Assembly: GCF_000507765.1 (NCBI RefSeq)
Contig: NZ_KI669401.1
Coordinates: 124,001 to 188,000 of the forward strand
Direction of reading: 5' to 3'
Length of the DNA: 64,000 nucleotides
Source of the DNA: Streptococcus parasanguinis CC87K
GTDB lineage: Bacteria; Bacillota; Bacilli; Lactobacillales; Streptococcaceae
Both the position numbers and the translations under genes were made by a program. Positions 8,155 to 16,784 of the stretch are shown one piece after another (position 1 is the first letter of the stretch; each line of letters begins with the position of its first letter). Under the pieces are notes generated by a model. The model had not been told where the DNA came from. It worked only from the letters and a program-made list of their open reading frames with translations, and ran no database searches.

Positions 8155-8574
8155 ATGGAGCAGGATATGGTAGAGAAAGAATGGCGTTTTTATTCATCAG
8201 AGGATGATAGGGAGTGGGTGATTTTATCCGATCGTGATAGAGCTGAAACAAAAGAGGATATCCACTCTGTTAATCAGAAAGAATCCGTCATGCGAATGTA
8301 TCGAAGACCGGGGGACTTTATCTCAGTGTCTTTGCTGTCCGCTTCTTATGAAATAGACGATGTAACAGGGAAACTTGGACAAGAGCGAGATTTCTACTTA
8401 AAAATTGAATGCCTGCAAGATGGATGGGCCAGTATTAGTTCTCAAGTCTATAAAAAAGAGGAAGCAGTAACCTTAGCAAGCCTCTTTATGGGACTTAGAA
8501 AAGATGCGGCTATCAAACTTTGGAAGTTTAAAAAATTGGGTGAAAATAACCTAGGAGATCGGATAGAAAAATGA
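8155..8574 (+). CDS. hypothetical protein, first of a coupled trio
   Basis: A 139-residue soluble protein without a recognised family. It is beta-rich in the middle (SVSLLSASYEIDD, FYLKIECLQDGWASI) and has a basic helical end. Two starts are possible, 8155 or 8167; the second has GGAG seven bases upstream. Its stop overlaps the next ATG by four bases (ATGA), and that gene in turn overlaps the third as GTGA, so three proteins are made from one message. Confidence 0.55.
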   Translation: MEQDMVEKEWRFYSSEDDREWVILSDRDRAETKEDIHSVNQKESVMRMYRRPGDFISVSLLSASYEIDDVTGKLGQERDFYLKIECLQDGWASISSQVYKKEEAVTLASLFMGLRKDAAIKLWKFKKLGENNLGDRIEK

Positions 8575-9164
8575 CAGTTACTATCAATGAATTAGTGAAG
8601 GAGCTTGGTTTTTGTCTGGTGCCTACAGAGGAGAAACCATTTAGTCTGGATGTGGTTCGTTTCAACTTTTTTGCCTATTTAGAGGATTATTCCAAAATGG
8701 GATTTTCTTTTGTTAAAGTAGCTAGGGATCTAGTAGAACTAAGGAAAGAGCAAGAGAGTTATAGGCTTTTTGGCCAGTGTTTTTTAGGTGCTTTTGTAAT
8801 TGGAGAAGAGGAACAAGTCTTCTTACTTTGCAATCAAGAAGGAAGAGAAGTTTTTCAAGAAGCGAGGGTTTATGTCAATTCTTCCTTACATACTTTTGTT
8901 TCCTCTTATTCACTTTTTCTATCAGGCATCTTTCTTTTGAAAGCAAAGTTTTATGAGATTGAGCAAGATGAAGTCGAAGAGATTGCAGCAAATTTGAAGA
9001 ACCAAGTACTTGCCTTGGAAAAGTCCCTTGAACAAGAATTGCCCTTCTGGGAGCACATGGCCTATTTGATAGAAGACGATGGAATCGTTCTAAGAGATGA
9101 TCTCTTTCCTAATAATAGAATGCTAGAAGTAGAAATAGAAAAATCCAATCATGGAAAATCGTGA
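8571..9164 (+). CDS. SUKH-4-like putative immunity protein
   Basis: A 197-residue acidic protein. The motif LHTFVSSYSLFLSGIF (about residues 105-120), with preceding beta strands (FLGAFVIGEEEQVFLLCNQEGREVF), resembles the end of SUKH-4-type immunity domains, where a bound loop is followed by a helix beginning with S-x-x-x-F. An acidic helical extension and a short beta tail follow. It is the middle member of the overlapping trio. The family call is by eye and moderate. Confidence 0.55.
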   Translation: MTVTINELVKELGFCLVPTEEKPFSLDVVRFNFFAYLEDYSKMGFSFVKVARDLVELRKEQESYRLFGQCFLGAFVIGEEEQVFLLCNQEGREVFQEARVYVNSSLHTFVSSYSLFLSGIFLLKAKFYEIEQDEVEEIAANLKNQVLALEKSLEQELPFWEHMAYLIEDDGIVLRDDLFPNNRMLEVEIEKSNHGKS

Positions 9165-9556
9165 TAGATTTAACGAATCTTAAAATAAAATCAGGGAGCA
9201 AAGTGATGAGGAGTAATTGGAAAGACTTGCAGCCGATAAGGGTGGCAAACGGGTGGACTATTGATATTAATAATTTTTATCAGTTTGAATTGAATAAAGA
9301 AAATCTGGATTGGTACTATGGTGAATTTTTATTGTGTGGAACACATAGTCAAAAGAAAGTTTGCTTTGATTCCTCCTATGAACCAGAGGGGGATCCAGAA
9401 GGATTTCTTACTGTCCGATTTTATTCTATGAAAGATTGTGAAGAATCTTGTGGGTTGGAAATCAATCAATTCCTTGGAGAATTTAAAACGAGAGACAAGG
9501 AAGAATTTATCAGAGTGATTGAAACATTTATGTTCACTAATGCGCTTTCCTTTTGA
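9161..9556 (+). CDS. hypothetical protein with GTG start, last of the coupled trio
   Basis: A 131-residue soluble protein starting at GTG 9161, which overlaps the preceding stop codon as GTGA; no ATG gives as long a product. It is rich in aromatic residues (NWKDL, DWYYGEF) and acidic toward the end. No family is recognised. Size, composition and context match the other immunity-like genes. Confidence 0.5.
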   Translation: MIDLTNLKIKSGSKVMRSNWKDLQPIRVANGWTIDINNFYQFELNKENLDWYYGEFLLCGTHSQKKVCFDSSYEPEGDPEGFLTVRFYSMKDCEESCGLEINQFLGEFKTRDKEEFIRVIETFMFTNALSF

Positions 9557-9682
9557 TGGTTGAGCAGACCAAACCTTAAGTCGGAAGTGAATCAAAGCTA
9601 CGATTTACTGTGAGATGGATTATGGAGCTAATTTTAGGGAAAACATAAGTTCCGATATAATAACAATTAAGGAAGAAAAGTT

Positions 9683-10198
9683 ATGGCTAAAAGATTGGCA
9701 AGAGTAGAAATTGGCGAATTCTATGCAATTCCTCTATTTCTATTTGAATATATAGAGACGCAACGATTTAAAAAAGCTGATTTAGAAGGAGATGATAAAC
9801 TCTTTGCTTTTTGTCGGATTATCGATGATTCGGGTGTCAGCATTATAATTGAAGTATTTAAACTTGTGAGCAAGTTACCTGTGACCTTTGAAAATATTCT
9901 TAATTCAGGACGTCTATATGATCCGATCATGATAAATGGTCTCGGTATCTATAAAAAAAGATGGAAATTACTCGGAAAGCAAGAGAGTTATGATAAAGAA
10001 GTTGATTCAGGTTTTTCCAATATCCAATTTGTTTATCCTGCTTTACCTGGTGGTACACCTCGATTAAGGAAAAGTGGACAAGAAAGGGAAATTTCTTTTG
10101 AAGAGAGTGAACAGTATGAATCCTCAAGGAGTTGGAGTGCGCAACACTTAGAAACTAGGATTATCACTAGCTTGAAAGAAAAAGATGGTTCTTTCTAA
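9683..10198 (+). CDS. Imm26-like immunity protein, copy 1
   Basis: A 171-residue protein of the Imm26 type: the N-terminal EIGEFYAIPLF strand, a charged turn, an AFCRIIDD strand, IIIEVFKL, and a later INGLGIYKKRWKLLG containing the conserved Trp. It is paralogous along its whole length to the next gene (about half the residues identical by eye). Imm26 proteins are predicted antidotes to nuclease or similar toxins of polymorphic toxin systems. TATAAT at 9655-9660 offers a private promoter. No cognate toxin lies in the window. Confidence 0.7.
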   Translation: MAKRLARVEIGEFYAIPLFLFEYIETQRFKKADLEGDDKLFAFCRIIDDSGVSIIIEVFKLVSKLPVTFENILNSGRLYDPIMINGLGIYKKRWKLLGKQESYDKEVDSGFSNIQFVYPALPGGTPRLRKSGQEREISFEESEQYESSRSWSAQHLETRIITSLKEKDGSF

Positions 10199-10302
10199 AT
10201 CAGTTGAAGGGCTTAGTCAAGTTTAAAAGTATTCACTATCTTCTTCTCTAGTCGTGAGGTAATCAGCAAACAAAGATATAAAACAATTGAGGAGTAAAAA
10301 TA

Positions 10303-10821
10303 ATGGTAAATAAATTAGCAAATGTTAGCGGTGGAGAAATTTTCGCAATTCCTTTGTTTTTATCTGATAGATCCGATTTAGAGAGATTTAAAAAATCTGA
10401 TTTCTCTGGGGAAAATAAAAAATTCGCCTATTGTAGAATCATCAAAGATCTAGGTGGTGGCGGTATACTCATAGAGGTTTTTACTTTAATCAATGGATTG
10501 TCTCCTGAAATAGAGGACATCATCCAATCAGGAAGGTTATTTCCGCCAATTACCATAAATGGTCTGGGAATATATAAAAAACGTTGGCCGAAAGTCGGAC
10601 AAGAAGAGAAGTATGACTGCGAAATAGATTCTCATTTTTCTCAAATACAGTTACTTCTTCCTGCCTTACCGCATGAAAAGCCTAGATTATGGCAGAATGG
10701 TCAAGAAAAGTTTATTTCTTTTGAGGAGAGCAAGGATTATGAAGAATGGACAGTTTGGCTTTCTTCTCATTTAGAAAAAAGATTTATTGAAAGTTTAAAA
10801 GCAAGAGTAATCAACATTTAG
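10303..10821 (+). CDS. Imm26-like immunity protein, copy 2
   Basis: A 172-residue tandem paralogue of the preceding gene, with the same blocks: GEIFAIPLFL, FKKSDF, FAYCRIIKD, ILIEVFTLINGL, SGRL, INGLGIYKKRWPK, and EKFISFEES near the end. Divergence is spread evenly, so both copies look intact and under selection rather than one decaying. Tandem divergent immunity paralogues are what is expected when protection against several toxin variants is favoured. TTGAGGAG precedes the ATG. Confidence 0.7.
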   Translation: MVNKLANVSGGEIFAIPLFLSDRSDLERFKKSDFSGENKKFAYCRIIKDLGGGGILIEVFTLINGLSPEIEDIIQSGRLFPPITINGLGIYKKRWPKVGQEEKYDCEIDSHFSQIQLLLPALPHEKPRLWQNGQEKFISFEESKDYEEWTVWLSSHLEKRFIESLKARVINI

Positions 10822-10870
10822 TTATGAAATCAGATAATTTTTTTTAAATGACAGAATTGAGGTAGACTAA

Positions 10871-11344
10871 TTGAATTGGGATGATGAGATTGAACGTCTT
10901 ATAAAAAGTGATTTCTTTTTTAAAATGGGAGAAACTGAACAGATAGATCATGTTATCTTTATAAAAACCGTCAATGAAGCTTTTATAAATCCTACGGAAG
11001 AAGCTTTTGAGAATCTATATAAAAAAATGAATTGGCTTCCGTCGTCGCTGAGTGATAAAGATCCATTTTATGGGGATCTTAAGGTTCCAGAGGAACTTGT
11101 AGATTATAGGAAAATGGTTAGTCAAATTATATTCCAAAAGGCAAGAGAGATGGATAAAAGCCTGTTTGTATCCAGAGCGCATGATTTTTCAAATGTTGCT
11201 AAAATGGGAATGGCCTTTGCTTTTAGACAATATTTAGTAGAAAAGTCCTTGTCGTTAGGGTCTTATTGGGAAAATATTGTTAACTTGTATTATATGGGAC
11301 ATTGGCCGATAGGGTATTTTGAAGGGATCCTGTTTGCTATTTAA
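10871..11344 (+). CDS. putative immunity protein with TTG start
   Basis: A 157-residue, mainly helical protein. No ATG lies near the natural N-terminus; TTG 10871 with GAGG eight bases before it is the best start. It ends with WENIVNLYYMGHWPIGYFEG, an aromatic closing strand pair of a type often seen in small immunity proteins. The family is unrecognised. The DNA looks more AT-rich than the housekeeping genes in the window, as for its Imm26 neighbours. Confidence 0.5.
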   Translation: MNWDDEIERLIKSDFFFKMGETEQIDHVIFIKTVNEAFINPTEEAFENLYKKMNWLPSSLSDKDPFYGDLKVPEELVDYRKMVSQIIFQKAREMDKSLFVSRAHDFSNVAKMGMAFAFRQYLVEKSLSLGSYWENIVNLYYMGHWPIGYFEGILFAI

Positions 11345-11459
11345 GATAACATGATTAAAAGTAAATATAAAAGTATGAGGCTTTGCTAGAGATTTATTCT
11401 GACCTATCAAATGTTTTTCATGAAGCAAGCACCCGTTAGCTAACGAGAGAGTGAGAACA

Positions 11460-11900
11460 ATGAGTGACTTAAAAAAGAAATTATCCTTGTTAAAAGTGAA
11501 AAGACGAATCAATCAGTTGAAGGGGATTAAGGATGTCTATTTTCTGACCGATAAACCTAAAGAAATTGCTTGGTATGCTGGGGAGTTGAATCCTATAGAC
11601 TCTCCGATTCCTTGCCTTTATGAGTTTCCTGCCAATCTTACTACTAAAGATCTAAGTAGGTCAATTCAAAGTCTAGTTGGAAATAGAAGGCAGTTTATCC
11701 TAGTTTTGTGGGAGTTTTTACCAGTTTATGTCTTATTTCAAATGGAGTCTTTGGATGACTTTTTGCCCTCTTATTTTACTGAATTTTCTACCAGAGACCT
11801 GACGCTATTCTTTCAAGACCAGGAAAAAGTACTGGATCTCCATTTAGCGGAGGATAAAGTAGAAGTGAGAGTCTTGGAGAATAAATCTAAGAGCCCGTAG
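11460..11900 (+). CDS. hypothetical protein of the immunity island
   Basis: A 146-residue soluble protein. ATG 11460 is preferred over GTG 11451 because GAGAG lies upstream at proper spacing. It has a basic helical N-terminus (DLKKKLSLLKVKRRINQLK), then alternating strands and an acidic end (DLHLAEDKVEVRVLE). No family or catalytic motif is recognised. It is separated by about 100 bases on each side, so it may carry its own promoter. Confidence 0.5.
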   Translation: MSDLKKKLSLLKVKRRINQLKGIKDVYFLTDKPKEIAWYAGELNPIDSPIPCLYEFPANLTTKDLSRSIQSLVGNRRQFILVLWEFLPVYVLFQMESLDDFLPSYFTEFSTRDLTLFFQDQEKVLDLHLAEDKVEVRVLENKSKSP

Positions 11901-11998
11901 ATTCTATAAATTGAAAATGAATATAGAATTAGTCGATGAAAGAGGCAAAGAGGAAAGAATGCCATTCTTGGAGAGACAAATGGTAAAGGAAGATTCTA

Positions 11999-12283
11999 AT
12001 GTGTGAAAAAGAATATTATTATTATGGCAATAGTGAGTTTATGACAGGCCTAGGAGTTATTTATACAGAGTTTACTGGTCAGCGTGCAAGTCGACAAATT
12101 AACGTTTTGAATGGGCACTCTTATGCTTCCTCTTGCCTACAGGATTATGTTCCAGAAGTAGGGTTTCTACTCTATGATGGTCGAAAAGATGAGTTGGATT
12201 TATCAGACTCCATCAAGATTAGTCAAGAGGAATTTGAACGAATTTGGGCTCAGGCTGTCGCTAGCGGTCAGAATGATACGTAA
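11999..12283 (+). CDS. small hypothetical protein
   Basis: A 94-residue acidic protein, beginning MCEKEYYYYGNSEFMTG and ending with a single helix (ISQEEFERIWAQAV). The central part is Ser/Tyr-rich. GGAAG lies a few bases before the ATG. No family is recognised. It is a plausible short immunity-type protein from context, but it could be a fragment of a longer ancestor. Confidence 0.45.
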   Translation: MCEKEYYYYGNSEFMTGLGVIYTEFTGQRASRQINVLNGHSYASSCLQDYVPEVGFLLYDGRKDELDLSDSIKISQEEFERIWAQAVASGQNDT

Positions 12284-12337
12284 TCGTCAGTTGAAAATAG
12301 CTAAATATAATCCCAAAAATGTGAGAGGAGTCCAATC

Positions 12338-12901
12338 ATGATGTTCAATTTGTTGAAGGAATTTGTAGAAGTCTATCATAGAAACAAGGGCTTAGGAGAG
12401 CTTGTATTTACTAGTAACTGTCTCCATGTCGAAAAGCCAGATTTGTCTGGTCAATTGAAAGAGTTCTACCAACATTTGAGCTTTGAGGAAGAAGCTTATT
12501 TTAGAGGAGCTCCCTATGATCTTGCTCTAATTCCTCTCCCTCTATGTGAAGCTGCATCAGAAGGATGGCAGGATACTAGCTGGAAAGAGAGTTATGTGAT
12601 TTTTGCCCACATGATGGGGGATGAGCCAATTTTTTGTGATCTAACTAGCGAGCTTAGTCCTGTATTTGGCAAGATTCCTGGAAATTCTAAGCTCTATTGC
12701 TTAAGCCCCTCTTTATCTACTTTCTTGTCTACTTATAGTCAGATGAAAAAGCTAGAAATCACCAAGTTTGAGAATGACATCTACATTGATGAGGACTTGT
12801 CGGACTATAAAGAAGGTTTTTTAACAGGAATCATGGCTATTATCGAGGAGCAACTTCCTGAAGCCTATCGAAAAGACTTTATTGAATTTATGCTTGGCTA
12901 A
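12338..12901 (+). CDS. SUKH-superfamily-like putative immunity protein
   Basis: A 187-residue acidic protein. LKEFYQHLSFEEEAYF, a later strand with ALIPLPLCEAASEGW, then IFAHMMGDEPIFCDLTS and LSTFLSTYSQM, follow the order of a SUKH/SMI1 domain: helix, strand with a small or polar turn, a D-P-I-F-x-D strand, then a helix with S-x-x-x-F-L. It lies 27 bases before another SUKH-like gene, and the two are probably co-transcribed. It has no signal peptide, so it would act in the cytoplasm. Confidence 0.6.
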   Translation: MMFNLLKEFVEVYHRNKGLGELVFTSNCLHVEKPDLSGQLKEFYQHLSFEEEAYFRGAPYDLALIPLPLCEAASEGWQDTSWKESYVIFAHMMGDEPIFCDLTSELSPVFGKIPGNSKLYCLSPSLSTFLSTYSQMKKLEITKFENDIYIDEDLSDYKEGFLTGIMAIIEEQLPEAYRKDFIEFMLG

Positions 12902-12928
12902 AGCCAAAAATGGAGAGATGAGAAGCAA

Positions 12929-13624
12929 ATGGAAATGAAGAATTTTTTAAAATGTTGTGAGGATCTGATTATACAAGAAAGTGGGGCCTCAGCTCTTGAA
13001 CTAGAAAAACTCAAAGCCAGACAGTTTCCTCAAGCTCACCTGGATTTGCTCTCCATGACCAATGGCTTGGAGTTTTATGGTGGCTATTATCGCTTGTTTG
13101 GGACGGATTCTACTCAAGCTATTACGCTAGATTCCTGGAATTCTGATGAGCTATGGAAAGATGTCTGGAGAGATTATGTATCAGACTACTATTTTTTTGG
13201 TATGTCTGCTATTGGAGATCAATTCGCTTATAGATTGAAGGATGGGAACATTCAAAGTCATCAAGTTTATTATTTAGATGGGATTACGATGGATGTCATC
13301 GAGATCTATGACAGTTTTGAAGCATTTTTTGAGAGGGAATTTGTTCTGAAAGCCCAAGGTGGGATGGAATCTATTTTTGTTTCTGCTAGGGAACGATTTG
13401 GAAATCTAGACCTCTCCACAAGCTGTATTTATTCCCCTTCCTTAATGATGGTGAATGATCCAAGCGTTGAGAATCTCATGCTTTTACCGACAAAGGATGT
13501 CATGACCATCAATGGGGATTTGTTAGTTCAATTGTCTGATTCAGAGGAGTCTATTACGAAACTAGAGCAATATCTAGACGCTTCGGGTAGAGCCAGAGTC
13601 AAGGTCATTTTTGATCGAGATTGA
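12929..13624 (+). CDS. SMI1/KNR4 (SUKH-1)-like protein
   Basis: A 231-residue protein. Residues 25-150 fit the SMI1/KNR4 fold: ARQFPQAHLDLLSMTNGLEF (helix, then the N-G-x-x-F turn), YYRLFGTD, FFGMSAIGDQFAYRL (the conserved G-D-x-x-x-Y strand), and DSFEAFFEREF (closing helix). A less conserved domain of about 80 residues follows. SUKH-1 proteins are common immunity factors of contact-dependent and polymorphic toxins. GAGATGAGAAG lies upstream of the ATG. Confidence 0.7.
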   Translation: MEMKNFLKCCEDLIIQESGASALELEKLKARQFPQAHLDLLSMTNGLEFYGGYYRLFGTDSTQAITLDSWNSDELWKDVWRDYVSDYYFFGMSAIGDQFAYRLKDGNIQSHQVYYLDGITMDVIEIYDSFEAFFEREFVLKAQGGMESIFVSARERFGNLDLSTSCIYSPSLMMVNDPSVENLMLLPTKDVMTINGDLLVQLSDSEESITKLEQYLDASGRARVKVIFDRD

Positions 13625-13787
13625 GCAAGCAGGATAAAGTTTATATAGAAAAGAGTACTCTTGAGATTCATGATTTTAACCTTTTGGCGACAAGCGATGA
13701 TTTAGTCTTCTAGTCAGGGTGTCATTGTAAAATGATTTAGGTTGAAAATAGAAAACGAAGCATTTTATTCATGAAAAGAGGTGAATA

Positions 13788-14528
13788 ATGACCAGTTTAG
13801 ATAAATATTTAGAGATCATTAAAAAAGGATTTTCCGAAAGAGAGAATCTAATGGCAATGGAGCCTCTGCATTCTATTGAAGAGATTGCACCATTATTGGA
13901 TGAAAAATTGACTTATAATGAATTCATCGATATCAATCGCTTATTAAGACAAAAGTACATTGTCGAAAACCCAGAGGATATGCTGAAAGATGTAGATTTT
14001 AACCAGCTTTCTTTACCTAGCAATACGAGGGTGATTTACTTGATGGGAAGTAAATCTGATGTGCTAGACTTTTCAAAATATGAACAAGTAGAAAAGATTT
14101 TAATAGTTGGGGCTAGAAAAGTAAGAAAGATCATCTTACCCCAGAATGATTGTGTGAAAGCTCTAGGGATATCTTCCATGACAAATTTGGAAACGATAGA
14201 GAACATTTCTTTTCATAAAGGCATGCGTTATCTGCACTTTGATTATGGTGTAAAGTTGCCCAACTTAAATTTTATTAGAGATTTAAATCAGTTACTCTAT
14301 CTTTCATTTACGGCAAATAAAAAATTACCAGAATTGGATTTTATCCAGTCCTCTAGTGAGCTTCGTTTTTTGGATTTTGTCGATACGTCTATTTTTAACT
14401 ACGCAACAACAGTTAGCTACCTGAAGGGTCTGAAACATCTCCGATTTTTAACAACGGGAAGAACAAATCAAAAGCAAAGGGAACTTCTTAGAAGAGAGTT
14501 ACCACATGTTTGCATGCGTGAGGGGTAA
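13788..14528 (+). CDS. leucine-rich-repeat-like hypothetical protein
   Basis: A 246-residue soluble protein. From about residue 75, short repeating units of hydrophobic spacing appear (VIYLMGSKSDVLDFSKY, ILIVGARKVRKIILP, ALGISSMTNLETIEN, YLHFDYGVKLPNLNF, YLSFTANKKLPELDF, LRFLDFVDTSIF), resembling degenerate leucine-rich repeats of 22-24 residues. The N-terminal 70 residues are helical. LRR-like proteins occur in toxin-immunity islands as binding modules. AGAGGTG precedes the ATG. The exact family is unknown. Confidence 0.55.
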   Translation: MTSLDKYLEIIKKGFSERENLMAMEPLHSIEEIAPLLDEKLTYNEFIDINRLLRQKYIVENPEDMLKDVDFNQLSLPSNTRVIYLMGSKSDVLDFSKYEQVEKILIVGARKVRKIILPQNDCVKALGISSMTNLETIENISFHKGMRYLHFDYGVKLPNLNFIRDLNQLLYLSFTANKKLPELDFIQSSSELRFLDFVDTSIFNYATTVSYLKGLKHLRFLTTGRTNQKQRELLRRELPHVCMREG

Positions 14529-14611
14529 AAAATGCCTTTAATCCAGCTTTTTATGACCGATGTCTTCATAATAAACGAACCTTTAGTCCCGTTGTTTAAG
14601 TAGGAGGAAAT

Positions 14612-15010
14612 ATGACCCATACGAATCTAGCAAAAGAAACCTTACTCCAGTTTATGCAGGCCATGTATTCTTGGGAGAGGAAAGCCACAAGGAGCCTAAG
14701 AAACCAAGCCGATAAAGAGATGTTGAAGGATGAATTAGCTGCTATATTTGATCAGTTTTGTAGATCTAAAAAAACACTCAGAGAAAGGGAAGTATCTTTA
14801 TCTGTTCGATTTCCATTTGACTATAAATTAGAAACGCATCCCATCGTCGATGAAGAGTATGACGGGAATCAAACTTATTTGTATATTAAGGAGAATCGAT
14901 CTGGTTTAGAAACTCTCTATCGTTTTCGAATGGTATTTCAAAAGGGGAAATGGTGGATTGATAAGAAGGAATGGCTTGATGATGGGAAGTGGATCAATTC
15001 TTCCTTGTGA
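14612..15010 (+). CDS. NTF2-fold immunity-like protein
   Basis: A 132-residue protein. The order of an N-terminal helix (ETLLQFMQAMYSWERKA), a second helix (ELAAIFDQFC), then strands ending in LYRFRMVFQKGKWWIDKKEWLDDG fits the NTF2-like cone fold used by a set of polymorphic-toxin immunity proteins; the closing K-W-W-I-D-x-K strand is characteristic. GGAGG is six bases before the ATG. The role is inferred from fold and neighbourhood. Confidence 0.6.
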   Translation: MTHTNLAKETLLQFMQAMYSWERKATRSLRNQADKEMLKDELAAIFDQFCRSKKTLREREVSLSVRFPFDYKLETHPIVDEEYDGNQTYLYIKENRSGLETLYRFRMVFQKGKWWIDKKEWLDDGKWINSSL

Positions 15011-15099
15011 TATACTGAAAAATGTAGGAAGACAGGAAGAAATGTGTTTCAAAAGACAGTGGTAGTTTAAGTGTAAGTAATGAAATGCTAGGGGTCAAT

Positions 15100-16029
15100 A
15101 TGAATAAATCACTTTCAAATCAAAAAAGAAAATTAACAACCATTAGAAATCAAGTACTAAAAGCGAGAGATTTTCACTTAGAGGCAGAAAACCGATCAAA
15201 TACTGAAGCCATTTTAACAGCTCTAAAATCTGATAAGAAAAGCGTTAAAGTTAACTACGAAGAAAATGGTGAGGTAAGATCATACCTGTATGATCACTTA
15301 GATATGATTGATTCTATAAGTCCTTATCCTCTAGTCTCTAATTTTATAGAAAACAAGACATCTGAAACCTATCAATCTTTGCTAAATGGCTGTTTTTGTT
15401 CTGTAATGGCCGATATGGCTTCTGCTAAATATTTGGCTAAAGGGGGCTCAAACTTTGATACAGATATTTGTTTGAATATCTTATTTGCCCTTGCCTATTT
15501 AGATGATACTTATGTAGAGTTTTTAATTGATAAATTAGCCTATTTTAAAGAAGCCCAAGTTGAAAAAGGGAAAAAAGTTATTTTCTTTTCAGCCAAGAGT
15601 TTATTGCCTTTAGTCGTTTTTCTTTATGGAAATGGTAAGGGTGATCGACTTGCTAACCTACTGGAGAATGCTTGTGATGCCAAATATCAACCCTTGGACA
15701 AGAATCCTTATCAGAATGTGAATGATGTCTATAAACAGGTTATGAAAACTATTTTTTCAGAGGATGTTGATGTTTTTAGAGAAACACTTTTATCCATGTG
15801 TGATTATCATTTAGCGAACACCAAAGATAGTCATTTAGTAGACTTCAATACCTTACTATGGCAATATTTCCCAATTGAAATCTTAGTTTTACTAAAAGAA
15901 CGTCAGAAAAGAGGGTTCCCAATCGACGGGCTTAGCCATCCCTTGCTTGATGACTTTTTACCCTATTTCATGGATAACTTTCAGCTATCCGAGCAAAACA
16001 AGATGATTCTAGGAACGATCTTAGACTAG
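15100..16029 (+). CDS. helical hypothetical protein, possible Imm49-type
   Basis: A 309-residue, mostly helical protein. ATG 15100 is chosen because AGGGG lies five to nine bases upstream; ATG 15085 would add five residues. The middle holds CSVMADMASAKYLAKGG and later YQPLDKNPYQNVNDVYKQVM, and the end is DFLPYFMDNF. The size and helical repeats are reminiscent of Imm49-type proteins, but I do not recognise a decisive motif. It is the largest gene in the island. Confidence 0.5.
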   Translation: MNKSLSNQKRKLTTIRNQVLKARDFHLEAENRSNTEAILTALKSDKKSVKVNYEENGEVRSYLYDHLDMIDSISPYPLVSNFIENKTSETYQSLLNGCFCSVMADMASAKYLAKGGSNFDTDICLNILFALAYLDDTYVEFLIDKLAYFKEAQVEKGKKVIFFSAKSLLPLVVFLYGNGKGDRLANLLENACDAKYQPLDKNPYQNVNDVYKQVMKTIFSEDVDVFRETLLSMCDYHLANTKDSHLVDFNTLLWQYFPIEILVLLKERQKRGFPIDGLSHPLLDDFLPYFMDNFQLSEQNKMILGTILD

Positions 16030-16164
16030 TTGTGTAGAATAGATGGAGACCGTCAATAACCCATGCAATCGCAAGGAATTATAGGAATCACCTATATCCA
16101 TTTAGATTCCTAGGAAAATGCAATGAGGAACTCCCCACATTCTGTTAGAAATAGAGGTAATGAA

Positions 16165-16719
16165 ATGAAAGAGGCCAAAGAACTCTTCGTAAAAAATGGC
16201 TTTTCGCGACTAAAGCGGACCCATAACTATTATAAAATTGATCATGATTTTTACACGGTCATCTATTTTCAACGAAAATCAGATGGGACTGCCTATTTCG
16301 TTAATATTGGCCTTCATCCTCTCTTTCTGGACGCGGGACTGTTAGAAGAAGTGGATTGTGCTTTAAGGACGCGATTAGGTTCTATCGATCATAGAAATGG
16401 CATGGATCAAGCTGAATTGGAAAAAGCTGTCCAAGAGGCCATTGATTTTACTGCTCAGTATTCATCGTATTCTACCGTATTTTCGAGCATAGATCCCGAG
16501 AAGGATCTTGAGAAGGATTGGTTGTTAAAACAATTCTCTATCAGCAAAGTGAACTTATGCAGATTATATGTTGAGTATTATGATTCAATCGATTCTAAGA
16601 AGTTGGCTTTAGATTTTGCAAACTATGGCTTATCCATTACACCTAAGATTGCTTCTGTTCCTAAAAAATTCTTTAAGACCTATATTCGTTCAGGAGAAAT
16701 AATTAAAACTACTTATTAG
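16165..16719 (+). CDS. DUF4304 domain protein
   Basis: A 184-residue protein. ATG 16165 follows AGAGGTAATGAA, better than the ATG at 16123. LFVKNGFSRLKRTHNYYKIDHDFYTVIYFQRK followed by YFVNIGLHPLF is the DUF4304 signature: a helix, G-F-x-R-x-x-x-x-F/Y, a strand with Q-x-S/K, then F-x-V-N-x-G. A helical tail follows. DUF4304 proteins recur beside toxin-immunity genes; the molecular role is not known. Confidence 0.7.
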   Translation: MKEAKELFVKNGFSRLKRTHNYYKIDHDFYTVIYFQRKSDGTAYFVNIGLHPLFLDAGLLEEVDCALRTRLGSIDHRNGMDQAELEKAVQEAIDFTAQYSSYSTVFSSIDPEKDLEKDWLLKQFSISKVNLCRLYVEYYDSIDSKKLALDFANYGLSITPKIASVPKKFFKTYIRSGEIIKTTY

Positions 16720-16784
16720 GGCGGAGTGAAAGTGCAGATTTACTGATCAATATCCTGACGAAAGAAACCGGTAGGAGAAAAGGA

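Noticed and set aside
13621..13713. A 30-codon TTG-started frame after the SMI1/KNR4-like gene (KVYIEKSTLEIHDFN...).
   Set aside because: The composition looks protein-like but it has no ribosome-binding site, is very short and matches nothing nearby; it may be a relic, but I cannot support it as a gene.
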